Counted from the stretch's first letter, positions 18,798-29,567 are shown. The stretch is DNA of 64,000 bases from Isochrysis galbana (GCA_018136815.1 CM030939.1:3217419-3281418), one strand, 5' to 3'. Notes: generated by a model from the sequence alone, not told the origin. Numbers and translations: made by a program.

Positions 18798-21257
18798 TCA
18801 CAAAACATGATTCTGAAGTCGTACGTACCGGATGGACCGCACTTGAGGGGTGCGACGCAGTACCCCCTCAAAGTTGCAGTAAGCCACCGGAGAAAGCCCG
18901 TCATACTCCACGAGGTGAACCTGCCGTGGCACAGCGTCGTCCATATCCTTGGCATCTTCTACCTTCAGCTTCGTTGCTCTGGAGCAGTCCTCCCATAGGA
19001 AGAGAGGGACATTGATTCTTGAGGCCAGATCGAGCGCCTGCTGCTTGATCTCGTCTTCCACAAGGGTACGCCAACTGGTGTGTTCATGATTCTCATTGGT
19101 GAGCCTCTCTGCTTCGCTCATATCTGCGTGTGTGCGCCCTCCCTCGCTCACCCAGCCAGCGAAGAGCGGCTGGTCCACGAAGAGCACTGGTTCTCCGGTA
19201 TCAGATCGCGCAAGCAGCCGAGCAACCGCACGACCTGCAATACGATTGATTTTGGTCATACCTAGCGAGCGCGAGCGAAAATCTCTAGCCAATAGTAACC
19301 TAACGTTGCCTTGAGCGGTGAAGGAGAGGAGGGCAGCATTCTCTCGCGAGCAGTCTGGGGCGATGCGCATACACGTTTGCAAGTCCTCGCCCAACATGAA
19401 GAGGTCCTCAGCACCGCAAACCCCTGGTAGCCCTGATGGGGCGGAAAGGGCTGTCACCACACGGGCATTTCCGACAGCGGAACAGTTATCCTCTATTGTT
19501 GAAAGCTCGCAGTCGAGTTCATCGGCCTGAATCCACGACTCGACTACCTGCTTTGCGTGAGGACTTGCGGCACCCAGCCTCTTGAAGTGCTCAAGATTGG
19601 GAGGCGTTTTACATCGTAGCTCGTGAAGGGTCTCCAGCACCCCGCTAGCCGTCATGGGCAAGCGAAGTAATGCCCGGAGCCAGCGTTGGATAATCGGAGC
19701 CAGTGGTATGGCCTCGGTGTCGTCGGCATCTGCGCGTGAAGCAGCATCGGAAGCTTGATGGATAGCCAGAAAATCGAACAGGAGATGAGGCCGGCGCCAC
19801 TTCTTAAGACGCAGCAATCCCGTTGACAAGCTCGAGCCCCTTGTTGAACGCGCGGTGGCCATATTCGCAACGGCTGAGGGTCTGTCTACGGGAGATTCCT
19901 GGTCACTGTCACTCGCACCAGAGCCTTGTGCACTCAGACTCTCGAGAATAGTGTTGTCGACGAGCGACCAGAGCGAGTTGACATCAGGCTCACGCTGAAT
20001 CAAAATATTACGGAGCGAGGGTCGTGTTGAAGTGGCACGTTCCAGTAGAGAGTATACGAGTGTCAGCCCAACAATTGTCTGGGCAAGTCCTGTGGATTCG
20101 CCCAGCTCACGATCCGGTAAGAAGTGCTCTCCTGCGGAGCCTCCTCGGTATTGCTCGGCAACGTGACGCGTGGCAAGATCAGTCATGAGCTGCACCATAC
20201 ATCCAACGCGGGCCGTTGAAGCGAGCCATCGTGACCGCCCCCTGCGCCTCCCCTTGACAAGCGCTCCGTGGCTATTGCATAGGCAAACAGCTGCGGGCGA
20301 CCCTCGGGCAAGCGGTGGGGTACCAGATAATGGATCGGATGCATCCTGCAAGCCCTCTTCTAAGGCACTGCAGGCCCAATCGCGTAAGGTCCTGATCGCA
20401 CTCGTGCCCTCAACGCCGTCAGAGGCTACAGCTATAAGCAAGTCCAGTGCATCGCCACTGTGAGGCACGCCTCCTTGTAGCGACAGCGCACTATGGTTGG
20501 GGCGCAAGTGTTTCTCCGACTCATTGGCCGAATCTTGCCAGCCCTCCAGACCACCTATGGATGTCTGCCAAATACGACGTGGGAGTTCGAGGTATGGGAG
20601 TGCTGAGCGTATTGAGCGTGAATGAGATTGCACTCTGAAGCCCGAGATTGAGAATCTCTGCGAAAATACCCTTGGGTTTGTACATCCACGCCACGGTCGC
20701 GACAATGTCATGGCTGTACAAGAGTCTGTTTTTTGCGATCGCCAACCACCAAATGAGGAAAAGCCAGGCGAAAAGAAGCCACGACAAAGAAGTGTCAGAC
20801 TCGGAAGGCGGCGCCCTGTTGGCACGGACAACACAAGTGGCCGAGCAACAAAGAGCAATGACTCTCGCTCGCCTTTAGTGAGCACCGCATGAGTTCCGAC
20901 GAGCAGACCCAGTTCTGCAACGGCACGCTCGCACGCTCTATGACTGCGTAAGTCGCCATTACGTTTTAGCGAGTACTTGGCGACAGCATGTAACGCCGGC
21001 GCATGTGACTTCATCTCCAGCGCCAACTCTGCACACAGCAGCCTGCCATCACGCAGGTTAGGCGGAGGAGCTATGCCACCATCGAGCTGCCGCTCCGCTG
21101 CCTCCTCCGCAAGTGAGCACAGGCTTTCCTGCAGTAGATTGGCCAGGTTAAGCCAGAGAGCGTTGGCCTCAGCACGGGCGGGCGGCGCGTTGGCGCAACT
21201 GCACACTGCCTCACTGAGCGCCGTGTGCAGTCGCGCCACAGGAGAAGAGACAACCAT
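18798..21257 (-). CDS. Large protein of unknown function
   Basis: From ATG 21257 the minus strand is open for 819 codons with gene-like GC-rich codon use. The N-terminal ~130 aa are helical and Ala/Leu/Cys-rich. The middle (about aa 130-230) is less protein-like. Another frame there (20787-20521) encodes a strongly hydrophobic MSWLLFAWLFLIWWLAIA stretch, so an in-frame intron or frame change may be hidden. The C-terminal third has DLFMLGEDLQTCMR..., NVRLLLARD, AGRAVARLLAR, EPVLFVDQPLF. This recalls a domain I have seen in large effector-like proteins of chlamydiae and protists whose function I do not know; that link is from memory and tentative. It may span more than one gene. Confidence 0.5.
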   Translation of the reverse strand: MVVSSPVARLHTALSEAVCSCANAPPARAEANALWLNLANLLQESLCSLAEEAAERQLDGGIAPPPNLRDGRLLCAELALEMKSHAPALHAVAKYSLKRNGDLRSHRACERAVAELGLLVGTHAVLTKGERESLLFVARPLVLSVPTGRRLPSLTLLCRGFFSPGFSSFGGWRSQKTDSCTAMTLSRPWRGCTNPRVFSQRFSISGFRVQSHSRSIRSALPYLELPRRIWQTSIGGLEGWQDSANESEKHLRPNHSALSLQGGVPHSGDALDLLIAVASDGVEGTSAIRTLRDWACSALEEGLQDASDPLSGTPPLARGSPAAVCLCNSHGALVKGRRRGRSRWLASTARVGCMVQLMTDLATRHVAEQYRGGSAGEHFLPDRELGESTGLAQTIVGLTLVYSLLERATSTRPSLRNILIQREPDVNSLWSLVDNTILESLSAQGSGASDSDQESPVDRPSAVANMATARSTRGSSLSTGLLRLKKWRRPHLLFDFLAIHQASDAASRADADDTEAIPLAPIIQRWLRALLRLPMTASGVLETLHELRCKTPPNLEHFKRLGAASPHAKQVVESWIQADELDCELSTIEDNCSAVGNARVVTALSAPSGLPGVCGAEDLFMLGEDLQTCMRIAPDCSRENAALLSFTAQGNVRLLLARDFRSRSLGMTKINRIAGRAVARLLARSDTGEPVLFVDQPLFAGWVSEGGRTHADMSEAERLTNENHEHTSWRTLVEDEIKQQALDLASRINVPLFLWEDCSRATKLKVEDAKDMDDAVPRQVHLVEYDGLSPVAYCNFEGVLRRTPQVRSIRYVRLQNHVL

Positions 21258-22437
21258 GCAGGTTCACCCAGTGGCCAGTGGAGAAGAGACGAGGAAGGAC
21301 AATCGAGGCACAGGCGAGCACGACGCCAACGAGGTGTGGAGGAGGCAGGGAGGCGAGAGAGGGCTGAGCGGTCCGCGCTGACGACGCCGGGGGCCCCGAG
21401 CTACGACCGCCTCGGGGGGCTGTAGTATCTGCGAGAGAAGAGAAGGGAAAACGAGATCATGAGAAGACCGCCGAGGGGCATGTCGAGGCGTGCAGATCGC
21501 ACGCTGCTGGGGCAATCAAGAGTCAAGAGTTATGTCAAGAGTTTTCTTGTTGTCCTAGTTTAATCCTAGTGCTGAGGGACCGTGCCTCAACGGCAACGGA
21601 GCCCCTCCCCCGCGATGGGGGTGTGCGCGGTTGGTGCATGGCTCGTCCGGTGTATGTGGCTAGGGATGCTAGCCAACAAGACTTCTTACAAGACTACAAT
21701 CTTCAACGTGGTACCCTCGCCGAGAGACCACCCCAACTTCTACAACAATAGCGCATAGCGCGCTCGACGACGCCGCTCAAGGGTACAACACCACAACGAA
21801 TAAACTCTAAACTCGACAAATTTGTTGAAAATTGTTTCTTCGACTCAGCGGCCGCCGACCGTGCCACACGCTCCTCCAAGTGGTGGGACCTGGACCATAT
21901 GGCCAAATCACTCAACAACTTCAGTGGCAGCGTGGCAGCCACAGCCACAACCAGAACCGCCCGCACTCGACAGTTCACAGCTCACAGTTCACAAGGGTGG
22001 CCAAACAACAAATCCACATCGAATGACTCCAAAATCCATCCCTCAGCAGCTATTTTTAGAGCCCTCGAGGCGTCGGGACGCTCAAGGTCGTCACCCGTGT
22101 CGAATCGTCACATCGGCCACTACTAGGCGCGTCGAATCTCCCCGGACGGCACCGGGCTGCGAGATTGCTACTTGGCGCAACAGCGTTGCAAAGTCGGGCA
22201 ATTCAAGCAAGGAAGTCCCCATTGCTGTAATGGGAAAAAATCTCTTCCGCCCTCTGGGGAACGATTGCCCGCGCCTCCTCACTTTTTCGTCAAATTTAAT
22301 AGTTGCCGCCTCTGCTGCACCCCCCACCTTGGGAGACGCGCTCGCAACGGGTGCGGGCGAAAAGTCAAAGATTCCCGGAGCTTCAGAATTCACAAAGATG
22401 TGCTCTGAGCTCCACCTGGACATGGAGAAATTCACCC
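21258..22437. other. Intergenic, contains dispersed inverted repeat (21557-21690)
   Basis: 21557-21690 is the reverse complement of about 62400-62540, including GGAGCCCCTCCCCCGCGATG and GGTTGGTGCATGGCTCGTCC. It is followed by the GGCTAGGGATGCTAGCCAACAAGA motif that also occurs near 3066. The remainder shows no convincing gene; overlapping plus- and minus-strand frames are shadows of GC-rich DNA. Confidence 0.55.
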
Positions 22438-23060
22438 TGTTGCGGGTAGGGGGAGCACCCCATGCGACGCGCTCTACTCTTAGAGCGCGCCTCCTCACAT
22501 GCAAAGAGGAGCGTCCCAGACACACTCTATTCTTAGAGCGTGTCTCCCCTTCCGCCCCTCTCCCCCGGTTCCCTCGCATGCAGCTCCAGCCGGGATCCCT
22601 TCCTTCCCTCCTTCCGTGAAACCCCAGCGGTTCCTTTTGTTCCCTCGGCCCGCGAGGCTCGGAGCCCCCCCGCGCTCGCCCCTTGTTCCTCCCCCATCCG
22701 ACGCCCGGCTCTCCCCTTCGTTCCATTAGTCTTTCCTCTGTTCCTAGAATTTCCCCGTGTTTTCTTTCCCCGTCGTCCCGGTTTGTTTTTTACCCTCGTC
22801 CTCTTGTTTCTGGCGCGCTCGCCCGGAAGCACCCCCTCGTGTTGTCTCTGGTGTGCTCCACTCCGTTCCACTCGTTGTCATGTCTCCCGATCCCGCTCTC
22901 ACACCATGTAACAGGACCTATCAAGGCGCTTCCTCACCCCCGTCGCGCCCTCCCTCTCCCTCCACACACCACACAACCCAAGCCTCACAACAGCCCCACC
23001 CAGTCCACACATCCACCAACACAACCACCTCCTTCTCACCTCACTCGCCACATGGTAGCG
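22438..23060 (+). mobile_element. LTR-like sequence related to the 45.0 kb solo LTR
   Basis: It begins TGTTGCGGGTAGGGGGAG, matching the first bases of the solo LTR at 45040. It shares an early hairpin (CGCTCTACTCTTAGAGCG; a second copy CACTCTATTCTTAGAGCGTG at about 22527). It then shows the same pyrimidine-rich course up to ATGTCTCCCGATCCCGC at about 22880 and a CA/ACACA-rich end. 22696-22735 recurs inverted at 943-980. No target-site duplication was found, so the borders are approximate; it may be part of a larger decayed element. Confidence 0.5.
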
Positions 23061-23433
23061 GAGGGGTGCCGATCGCACCCATATGTGAGATCCATCGTCA
23101 AGTCCTCCTGCCTGGCCAACCCTCCTGATGTACCTCAAAACACACTGTGGAGCATCTGAAGTTAATGAGATTCTACAGATCGCGGATTCGGTGGATATGA
23201 ACGAGTCCCGCATCTATAAAGCTGGTCGCCTGCAACACATTAGTCCATTATGGGCCTCAGGCCTCAGTTCTCGTGCAGGCGGGTGTGCCGCAAAAGTGAA
23301 ATTAGTCAGATGCGGGAGGCAAGCGCAAGGAGGACAGAGTGGACGCAGGTTGCTTTGAGCTTTGAGGACACTTTTCCACAAAAAGAATCTTATCCCCTAA
23401 ATTACGTAGCACGTATAGACGTAGCACGGGGGT

Positions 23434-23640
23434 GATGGCGATTGAACGTTGCTGCTTCCATGTGAATGCTGATGGGGATTGAACGCTTTTCCATGCTGTG
23501 GGGGTGATGGCGATTGAACGCTGCTTTCCGTGTGTAGGCTGATGGTGATTGAACGCTTTTCCATGTGTAGGGCTGTAGGCTGATGGTGATTGAACGCTTT
23601 TCCATGCTGTGGGTGATGGTGATTGAACGCTTCTCGCCTT
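23434..23640. repeat. Minisatellite, six ~33-41 bp units
   Basis: The core GATGGYGATTGAACGCTTTTCC starts at 23434, 23471, 23506, 23541, 23582 and 23615. Unit lengths vary (37, 35, 35, 41, 33), and the GCTGTGGG or GTGTAGG linkers between cores are imperfect. It is not a CRISPR: spacers are themselves repeats and host genes are eukaryotic. Confidence 0.9.
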
Positions 23641-23644
23641 TCGC

Positions 23645-24449
23645 GTGATGGCCGTGGCCAACTTTCGCGTGCCGAATGGGCCTGGCCGTTGCTACGAGTT
23701 TCTCTTCCGCGCAGAGCGCTTTCTCGCCGAGCTCACTCGTTCTTATAGTTGTAGCAGCAAGATGGAGCTTTCATAAAGAGTACAAGTTGGTTGGTAGGGA
23801 GCATATCGGCCGCTCGTTGTGCAACCGGTAGCAATATAGCCAGTGACAATCGCTCGTACATTCATGCACCACGTTGCTGTTGCACACGGCGCCACGACGG
23901 CACAGCACAGAAAATGTGCACTTGGCATGGTTGCGCGTGTGATGCAAAGGCACACATACAAGAGTACGCACTTGCCACAAGAATGTTTATGCCGCCCACA
24001 CTTCGCAACCCTATCGGATTCCTTCTATTGGACCCGATCCCAAACAACTGTCAATCCATCCAAAAGGAGCACGCGACCGTGCGAGACGAGGGAGACGAAA
24101 GGTCACTTGGGCGCCTTTCGCTTGCCGAGCACTTCTTTAATGTCACCGGACCCGCCATCGGTTTGGCGGTTTACTCCCTCGTTTATACGGCTCGAAGCAT
24201 CCGCAACTTCAACTACTTCTTTGAGTTTCGCGTGGAGAACGGCAAGAACCTATGAGCATGGGAATGGAGTCGTCATATGAGTGCACTTCTTGATCTCCTT
24301 TGACGCAAACCAATTGATGGCATGTCACGCCAGCCAGCATATGCTATTCGCAAAGGACGAGCAGAGGCACTTAAAAATAGTTTCAGAAGCAACGGGGAAA
24401 GAACTTGAGATACAGCTCGAGGAGGGGCGTAAAGGGCAGTCGAGCGTGT
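23645..24449. other. Intergenic, downstream of the CXC gene; one doubtful ORF
   Basis: A plus-strand frame ending at 24255 (ATG 23981, MFMPPTLRNPIGF...) gives 91 aa with some hydrophobic character but no family match and no neighbouring exon. I do not call it a gene. Nothing else was recognised. Confidence 0.35.
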
Positions 24450-25779
24450 CTAGCTGCGGTGTAGCACCTGGTGATCACACTCGCCAACGACAGTGCTAGA
24501 CGAACAACTCTGCCCTCGGGATCGAGAGCGACTTTGTTGCCTCGCCGCTGCTAGCATATCTTGACATGCACCCATAACCCAATCCTCAGTGATCAACGAG
24601 GCGATTCCAGCACGTGCGCGATCTGCAGGCCTCAAATCTGGGCGTTGGAGGTGGGAGGGGAATCCTCAGCCGGAGGTCGAGCCACAGAATGTGCAGTGAG
24701 ATAGGCGAGGTTTGTTGACGCCAAGTGAAGGAAGGTAATGGCGGCGTCAGACACGCAAAAATTGGTTGGCGGCTGGAGTTGAAGCAGAAGAAATTATTCT
24801 CACCCAGCCGTGTTTTCTGAACGACTGCACTCGGCGCTGATAATGTGGAGTCTGAAGAGGGCCCCCCGCGATCCTCTTCCTTTTTGCTTTTCCTCGGCGT
24901 TGGTTTTGGAATACGACCGGCAAGCTCTAGGGCTATTCGTTCCTATAGTTGGGACACACATGATTGGCATAGATAAGCAAGTGGTAGATTGAACATGGTA
25001 GAAAATGCCCTAGGCTTGAGAGAACTTCCCCAGCAACAAGATCTGTGTGCTACCATCTCGCAACAGTTGGTGAGCCAGCGGCCACACCTGGCTATGTTCT
25101 TGATTGCGGCATTCAGAGCACTTGCAAGAGCTCATGCAAGTTATACCAGCCTGAAAGCATTCGCAATACTTTTTGAGACAGCCCGACTTTTTGCAATGGC
25201 AGCCTTTGTTATGACGGCCCGGGTCCGCAGTGCCTGTCTCGAGCGCGATCTTCGGACGAAACGCGGCCGGATTTCTGTTGACAGAAGAGGCACACAGGGC
25301 AAGCTAACAGACAGGTCGCACCTGATGTTGGTGTGCTCTACTGTGCAACCTGGGACTACAGGGCGAGGGCATCACCTCTCGAGTGTCACATCAATTGCTT
25401 TGAGGCGCTTATCATTATTCTCTGGGTTGTTGTGGCAGCTCTGGCAGTTGCAGCCGAGGCAGTATTGCCCCGAGGCGAAGCACTCACAGTAGAGCTTCAA
25501 GCATCGCGAGTTGCGGCAGTTGCACTGGCCTCGCCTCTCCTGCCCAGGCTGCCGCCCCTGGCGGTGGCGAGGGACGCGGCCCCACGGGCTCTCGCCGAAG
25601 AGCGAGTCCATCCGCCGCGCGCGTGACAGGGCAGCGAGGGCGGAAGAGAGGTGGGGAGTGAGAGGGGTTCCGGGCGCGACTGCGCGTCGGATTACTGGGG
25701 CTCTCGGAGTGGCGTACTCCACGCGCAGGGGGGTGGGGGGGGGGCCTGCGATCATATGAAAAGTACGAACTCTCCCCAT
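24450..25779 (-). CDS. CRC/CXC-domain regulator (LIN54/TSO1/tesmin family), four exons
   Basis: The predicted exons are 25779-25376, 25274-25088, 24942-24804 and 24622-24450. The introns (101, 145, 181 bp) are GT-AG with compatible phases, giving 300 aa. Exon 1 carries the first CXC motif ([19 protein letters not shown], then [12 protein letters not shown], ending with the family's TLER). The intron splits the TLERNP motif. Exon 2 completes NPAAFRPKI and holds the second CXC ([19 protein letters not shown]...CKCSECRN). The two Cys-rich halves bind zinc and, in LIN54, recognise CHR promoter elements through the conserved Tyr after each CLK. Exon 3 is Lys/Pro-rich. Exon 4 has a helical end resembling the LIN54 C terminus. 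The family acts in cell-cycle or developmental transcription. The start is uncertain: ATG 25611 or an upstream exon is possible. Confidence 0.85.
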
Positions 25780-26091
25780 GTTTTTGGAGCGGCGAGGGGA
25801 AGAGGAAGAAGAAGAAGAGGGGGGGGGGCGGGGGGGGCGGGGGGGGGCGGCGCGAGCTGGCGAGCGACCAGGTTACAATCTTCAATCCTGAAGTGTCCCT
25901 ACCAGAAATAGACTTATAAATACTGAGATCAAGAGGTGAACCGATGAACACGATAACACGATAAACCCATGCTCATGCCATGCTTCTTCTCTGTTTCTGT
26001 TCGAGTAGGAGTACTCGTAGAGCGCGTGGGCTCCGCCTCCATCGCCGGGGTCGTGCAGGAGGAGGGACGAGTGGACGAGTCGTGAAAATAA
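25780..26091. other. Probable promoter side of CXC gene; G-rich tract
   Basis: Upstream of the CXC gene lies a purine tract (GAAGAAGAAGAAGAGG) merging into poly-G blocks (25795-25850), then AT-richer DNA. No gene was recognised. Confidence 0.4.
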
Positions 26092-26345
26092 TTAATGTTA
26101 TATCCTAGCCAACCCCACTAGCTACTTGGACACAACTTTTCCGTCCCGGAATCCCGCCATGCCTGACGAGCCAGGTGTCCGGGTGCTACCGGGGGGAGGG
26201 GGCACCGCCCCCTCCCCTCGATATTCTCGATATTTGTCCTCCCCCCAGTGCATGCACCGACCCCGCGCACCCCAGCGCGTCCTCCCCTCGAGTCCACGCT
26301 GGGGGAAAACCCCTTTCGGGTAAAAGCAACGCGGGGGGGGGGGGG
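26092..26345 (-). repeat. Dispersed repeat family R1, copy a (inverted relative to 29.6 kb)
   Basis: The reverse complement matches 29568-29790: GGGTAAAA...CCCCCAGCGTGGAC, GGGTCGGTGC.TGCACT, GACAAATATC, CACCTGGCTCGTCAGGCATGG, and the end TAGCTAGTGGGGTTGGCTAG. Further copies are at 2139-2195 (partial) and 44960-45600 (interrupted by a solo LTR). It has no coding capacity and is SINE- or MITE-sized (about 230 bp). Confidence 0.75.
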
Positions 26346-26614
26346 GGCACTCGTGAGATAGGGGCCCAGAAGCACTAATCTCCCTCGCTGGAAATGTCAT
26401 TTACAAAAAAAACGATATGGTGGCGTATACAACAAAATTCATAAGGGGGCAATTAGACGCCCCCTCCCCTCTCTCGTGCGCGGGGATTATGCGGAGGGGA
26501 GGGAAGGGAGGGTGTCTACAACACAAGAATTCGAGCATACCGGCAAGGGATGTCGGGGGACGGTGTGCGGCTGGACCTGACTGACCGGCAAGGACCTCAA
26601 CGACATGATCGGGC

Positions 26615-27133
26615 TCACGGAGCGAGGTGGTCGAGACCCATGAGTTTGCACAGGTGCCGCACTGTGAAGCACGAGACCAGGGGGACGTGAAAGTAGAGTG
26701 CGGGTCCGGGCGCCAAGTTGATCGATGAGATTTCCGTGGTGGGCGTTTGGGGGATGAGGTTGTGAAAGACCAGCTTGACGATCTCGATCGCAGTCTCCTC
26801 GAGCACATCGCGAGGGGGCACCGTCTGTGCGATGAAGCGCAGCCTCATGATCAACGTGGGCACGCTGCGAGGCCTTTCCTTGGACTTGATGATCCACAGA
26901 AGCTGGGGCACAGTGATGGGCACCGAGGCGATGTCGTAGAATTCCAAGACGAGCTTCTTCGCCTCCGGGAAGGCGGCGTCCATGTCAAAGGTGTACAGGG
27001 AGGAGCTGTTCAGGAGAACGGCAGCCTTGATGAGGATGTCGACGGCCGACTGGTGGATGTAGCGGCCGTGCCCGAGTTCCATCGTGATGATGTCCTTGCG
27101 CTCGTCTTCGTCGATGTGCCGCCGCTTCGATGA
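26615..27133 (-). CDS. Orphan ORF of unknown function
   Basis: The frame is open from about 27271 to 26615. The credible protein part begins near SSKRRHIDEDERKD (about 27133) and has even, non-repetitive composition with hydrophobic helices (VDILIKAAVLLNSSSLY, KKLVLEFYDIASVPITVPQLLWIIK, EIVKLVFHNLIP). Upstream the frame enters an 18-bp tandem repeat (about 27236-27284), so the true 5' end or an upstream exon is not visible. The first internal ATG is at about 27082. No family was recognised. After 26615 a second frame stays open toward 26487, so a frameshift near the 3' end is possible. Confidence 0.4.
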   Translation of the reverse strand, partial: SSKRRHIDEDERKDIITMELGHGRYIHQSAVDILIKAAVLLNSSSLYTFDMDAAFPEAKKLVLEFYDIASVPITVPQLLWIIKSKERPRSVPTLIMRLRFIAQTVPPRDVLEETAIEIVKLVFHNLIPQTPTTEISSINLAPGPALYFHVPLVSCFTVRHLCKLMGLDHLAP

Positions 27134-27235
27134 GTGTGCAGGGGGGGCAGCATCTGTGTGCGACGGAGGACGGTAGACGGAAGGGCTGTGTGGCCAGACG
27201 GAAGGGAAGGACCGAGCCGGCAGCGGGCGGGCGGC

Positions 27236-27284
27236 AGCGGCGCGGGGTGCAAGCAGCGGCGCGGGGTGCAAGCAGCGGCGCGGG
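27236..27284. repeat. 18-bp tandem repeat GCGCGGGGTGCAAGCAGC
   Basis: About two and a half units lie at the 5' side of the orphan ORF. It is short and perfect, probably recent slippage. Confidence 0.8.
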
Positions 27285-27299
27285 TCCTACCCTCCAACG

Positions 27300-28009
27300 C
27301 CGCGCGTTGTGAGCCTCCGAACCTCCGTCTCTCTTCTCGTCCCTCGCACTCGATGGTAGAAGCTGTCAGACCCGACTTCTACTATGACCTCTCAGACATA
27401 TTCCCGCAAGCAACCACCTACGACTCCTTCACGGCCGCGTCAGCTGCCGGCTCGATCGAACGGCCCTCTGCCCACGAGCCAGTAGTCATCGCGTGTTCGA
27501 CAGTACACCAAGGCACATGGGGACTATGAGTCCCTTCTACTACAAAACTCCAGACATTTTTAAGTTTCTACAAGATACTCATCTTTTAGGGTGGACGGCC
27601 GTGAATCGTGAATTGTTGAATCGACGAAATAACGAAATAACCAAACTCGAAACTCGTAGCTCGTAGTTCCGTGTTTTATTTATTTATTTGAGTGGGTCCT
27701 CCCTCACGTCGTCTCTCGTCTCTTTGTCGCAGGCTCTCATAAGCTAAATGATACAGCTCATGACACTTGTATTTCTAGGTACAGCTCATACATACTTTAC
27801 TCTTACGAAAGCCCATAGAGTAGAGCCCTACCATTTTGTACCTATAGACTACTTTATGCAATAGGGATAAGCCAGGCCGCAAATCGAACCGAGAGCAGCT
27901 GCAGCGGTTTCTCCCTCTTGCGGGGCTGTGCGGCCAGCAGCGGGGAGGTGACGAGGGGCGGCTGTACGAAGCGGGACTCGGCTCGACTCAGCGAGTGCGC
28001 CCCGCGGTC
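27300..28009. other. Intergenic upstream of DRC12-like gene
   Basis: 27300-27530 keeps a weak plus-strand frame without domains. 27530-27880 is AT-rich with no coding signal and includes TTTATTTATTTATTTG at about 27676. The promoter of the downstream gene should lie within about 27850-28009. Confidence 0.4.
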
Positions 28010-28850
28010 ATGGCTCCGAAGAAAAAGGGAGGAGCAGGCAAGAAGGACGCAAAGAAGGCCGGCGGCGATGCTGACGGCGAGCTCACCCCGCAGGAGCTGC
28101 TGCGGCGTGCGGCATTCCGCATTGAATCCCTCGAGAGGCAACTTGCCTGGCGGGAGGAGAAAATGGCAGCGGCGCTCGCCAGCCAAAAGGAGTTGAAGGA
28201 GCGCGTGGCGTTGTATCACGAGGACTTCGAGCGAGAGAAGGCGTCCATTTTCGACATCGCCTCGGACATGACACGGCAGTACAAGGGGATGCAGGCGAGT
28301 CGCCGCACAAACAGGAGGGAACTACGATGCTGGGGCCCACACGTGTGCTCGTCCGCACTTTGGGCCAATCGTGTACGCTGGGATGACCATTCACGTTCGC
28401 TCCTCGTGGTCTTCCTTTCGCAGGAGGATATGCTAGCACGCATCAATTCATTGGAGAAAAGCGTTCAAGAGCAGAAGGACGCCTTAGAACTCTCACGCAT
28501 GCAGCTGGAAGAGGAGAGAAGGGACAAAGCTCAGGAGCTCGCGCACAAGGACGCCGAAATGGCAGATCTGCGGCAGAAGATGGAAGATATGGCCTTAGAA
28601 TTCGGTGAGTCCACTGACGCCGTGTTCTTGAGGCCCGTCTTCACTCGTTGTTTGTGCTATATCCACAACTTGGTTTTGATCTACCACCCCATTTCCTCAC
28701 CATCTGTGTTGACCAGGGGACATGCTCAAAGAGACGCTTGACAAGATGGGTGCACAGATTGAAATCTCGAGTGGCAGCTTCGATGGTGGCAGCGCGTCTC
28801 TGGCACGAAGGCTAGACGAGTTTAAAATGGGGATCGGCACCGAAAAATAG
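28010..28850 (+). CDS. DRC12: Dynein regulatory complex subunit 12-like (CCDC153)
   Basis: Exons 28010-28294, 28424-28604 and 28717-28850 give 199 aa, close to the ~200-aa family size. The protein starts MAPKKKGGAGKKDAKK, then is almost entirely coiled coil. It shows the family's FDIASDMTRQYKGMQ block at the exon 1 end, ARINSLEKSVQEQKDAL at the exon 2 start, and a C-terminal DMLKETLDKM. Intron 1 (129 bp) starts GCGAGT and ends CAG (a GC-AG intron). It is in frame, which hides it in a simple ORF search. Intron 2 (112 bp) is GTGAGT-AG. DRC12 belongs to the nexin-dynein regulatory complex of motile cilia, so the organism probably has a beating flagellum. Recognition rests on these blocks; other small coiled-coil ciliary proteins are the alternative. 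Confidence 0.7.
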
Positions 28851-29229
28851 TAAGCTTAGGAGAGGCGGGATCATGGGATTGCGCTCTTGAAAGAATGGCT
28901 GGGGGTATTCATCTCGATCTCAGCCACATTAAGAATCAATATGCTAGTCATGGATCCGATTGGGCTCTGGTCGGTTGAGCATGGATGGTAGTGCAATCGA
29001 GCTTGAGATTGAGAGGACGCACCTTGAGGCTTGAAGCTCTGCATATCTTTGTTGGTCAAAATCTCACGGACCTCCTTATGCTCATGGAAGTTCTCAGACG
29101 GGCTTAGTTGGGCTCATGAAGTGGTGTACATTTTGTGGGTTTTGGATTAGGTGGGCGCTTCAATGCTCGCTTTCCGCAGTTTTCACATGTGCACCCTTGT
29201 TGGAAGTCGAAATGTATGTACTAGTACTC
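28851..29229. other. Intergenic, nothing recognised
   Basis: Short unique-looking stretch between the DRC12-like gene and a LINE 5' fragment; it includes a TAGTACTAG-like palindrome near 29219-29227. Confidence 0.4.
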
Positions 29230-29340
29230 AACTATCGTTATCGTTAAAACGACAGGGTCATGGAGCGCACCACGCTCCCCTCCTCTCTCTCCGCCCACCC
29301 CCTTCCTTGGCTTGCAGGAGTGACTTATCCCGACTGCCCA
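29230..29340 (+). pseudogene. LINE 5'-end fragment
   Basis: The hairpin (CTATCGT 29232-29238, ACGACAG 29249-29255, with a duplicated ATCGTT in the loop) is followed by GGTC and ATGGAGCGC at 29260. After about 25 codons of degraded MER-type ORF similarity fades. Again a 5' end without the rest of the element. Confidence 0.65.
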
Positions 29341-29567
29341 GCCTCGCCCAGAGAGCTGGGTACAGATCGCACGCCCTGGCCCGCGCTGGCCAGCTTGTAG
29401 CTTGTCGCTCTGCTCTGAGCCCAAGCCTTCCTCCCCCTGGACGGCCCCTGTCGCATCCGCGAGTTCTAGGTCTAGGACTCATAAGAAGTAGAAAGAAGAA
29501 GTAAGAAAAACAGAAAGGAGGAGAACGTTGCAGAAAAATCTGCAATTAGGTCCCTGCGTCGTTTTAC

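Noticed and set aside
20521-20787. Separate membrane protein on the minus strand
   Set aside because: The hydrophobic frame is short, lies inside the 819-codon gene and has no start of its own; kept only as a hint of a hidden intron.
22091-22726. Minus-strand 211-aa ORF (MERRGEPGVG...)
   Set aside because: It overlaps the LTR-like sequence, is low-complexity, and its first part recurs inverted next to the first gap; better explained as repeat DNA.
23434-23640. CRISPR-like array
   Set aside because: Repeat cores are regularly spaced, but the 'spacers' are also repeated, lengths vary, and the genome is eukaryotic with no cas genes. It is a minisatellite.
26487-26897. Second minus-strand gene overlapping the orphan ORF
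   Set aside because: Codons overlap the better frame 26615-27133; only a possible 3' frameshift is supported.
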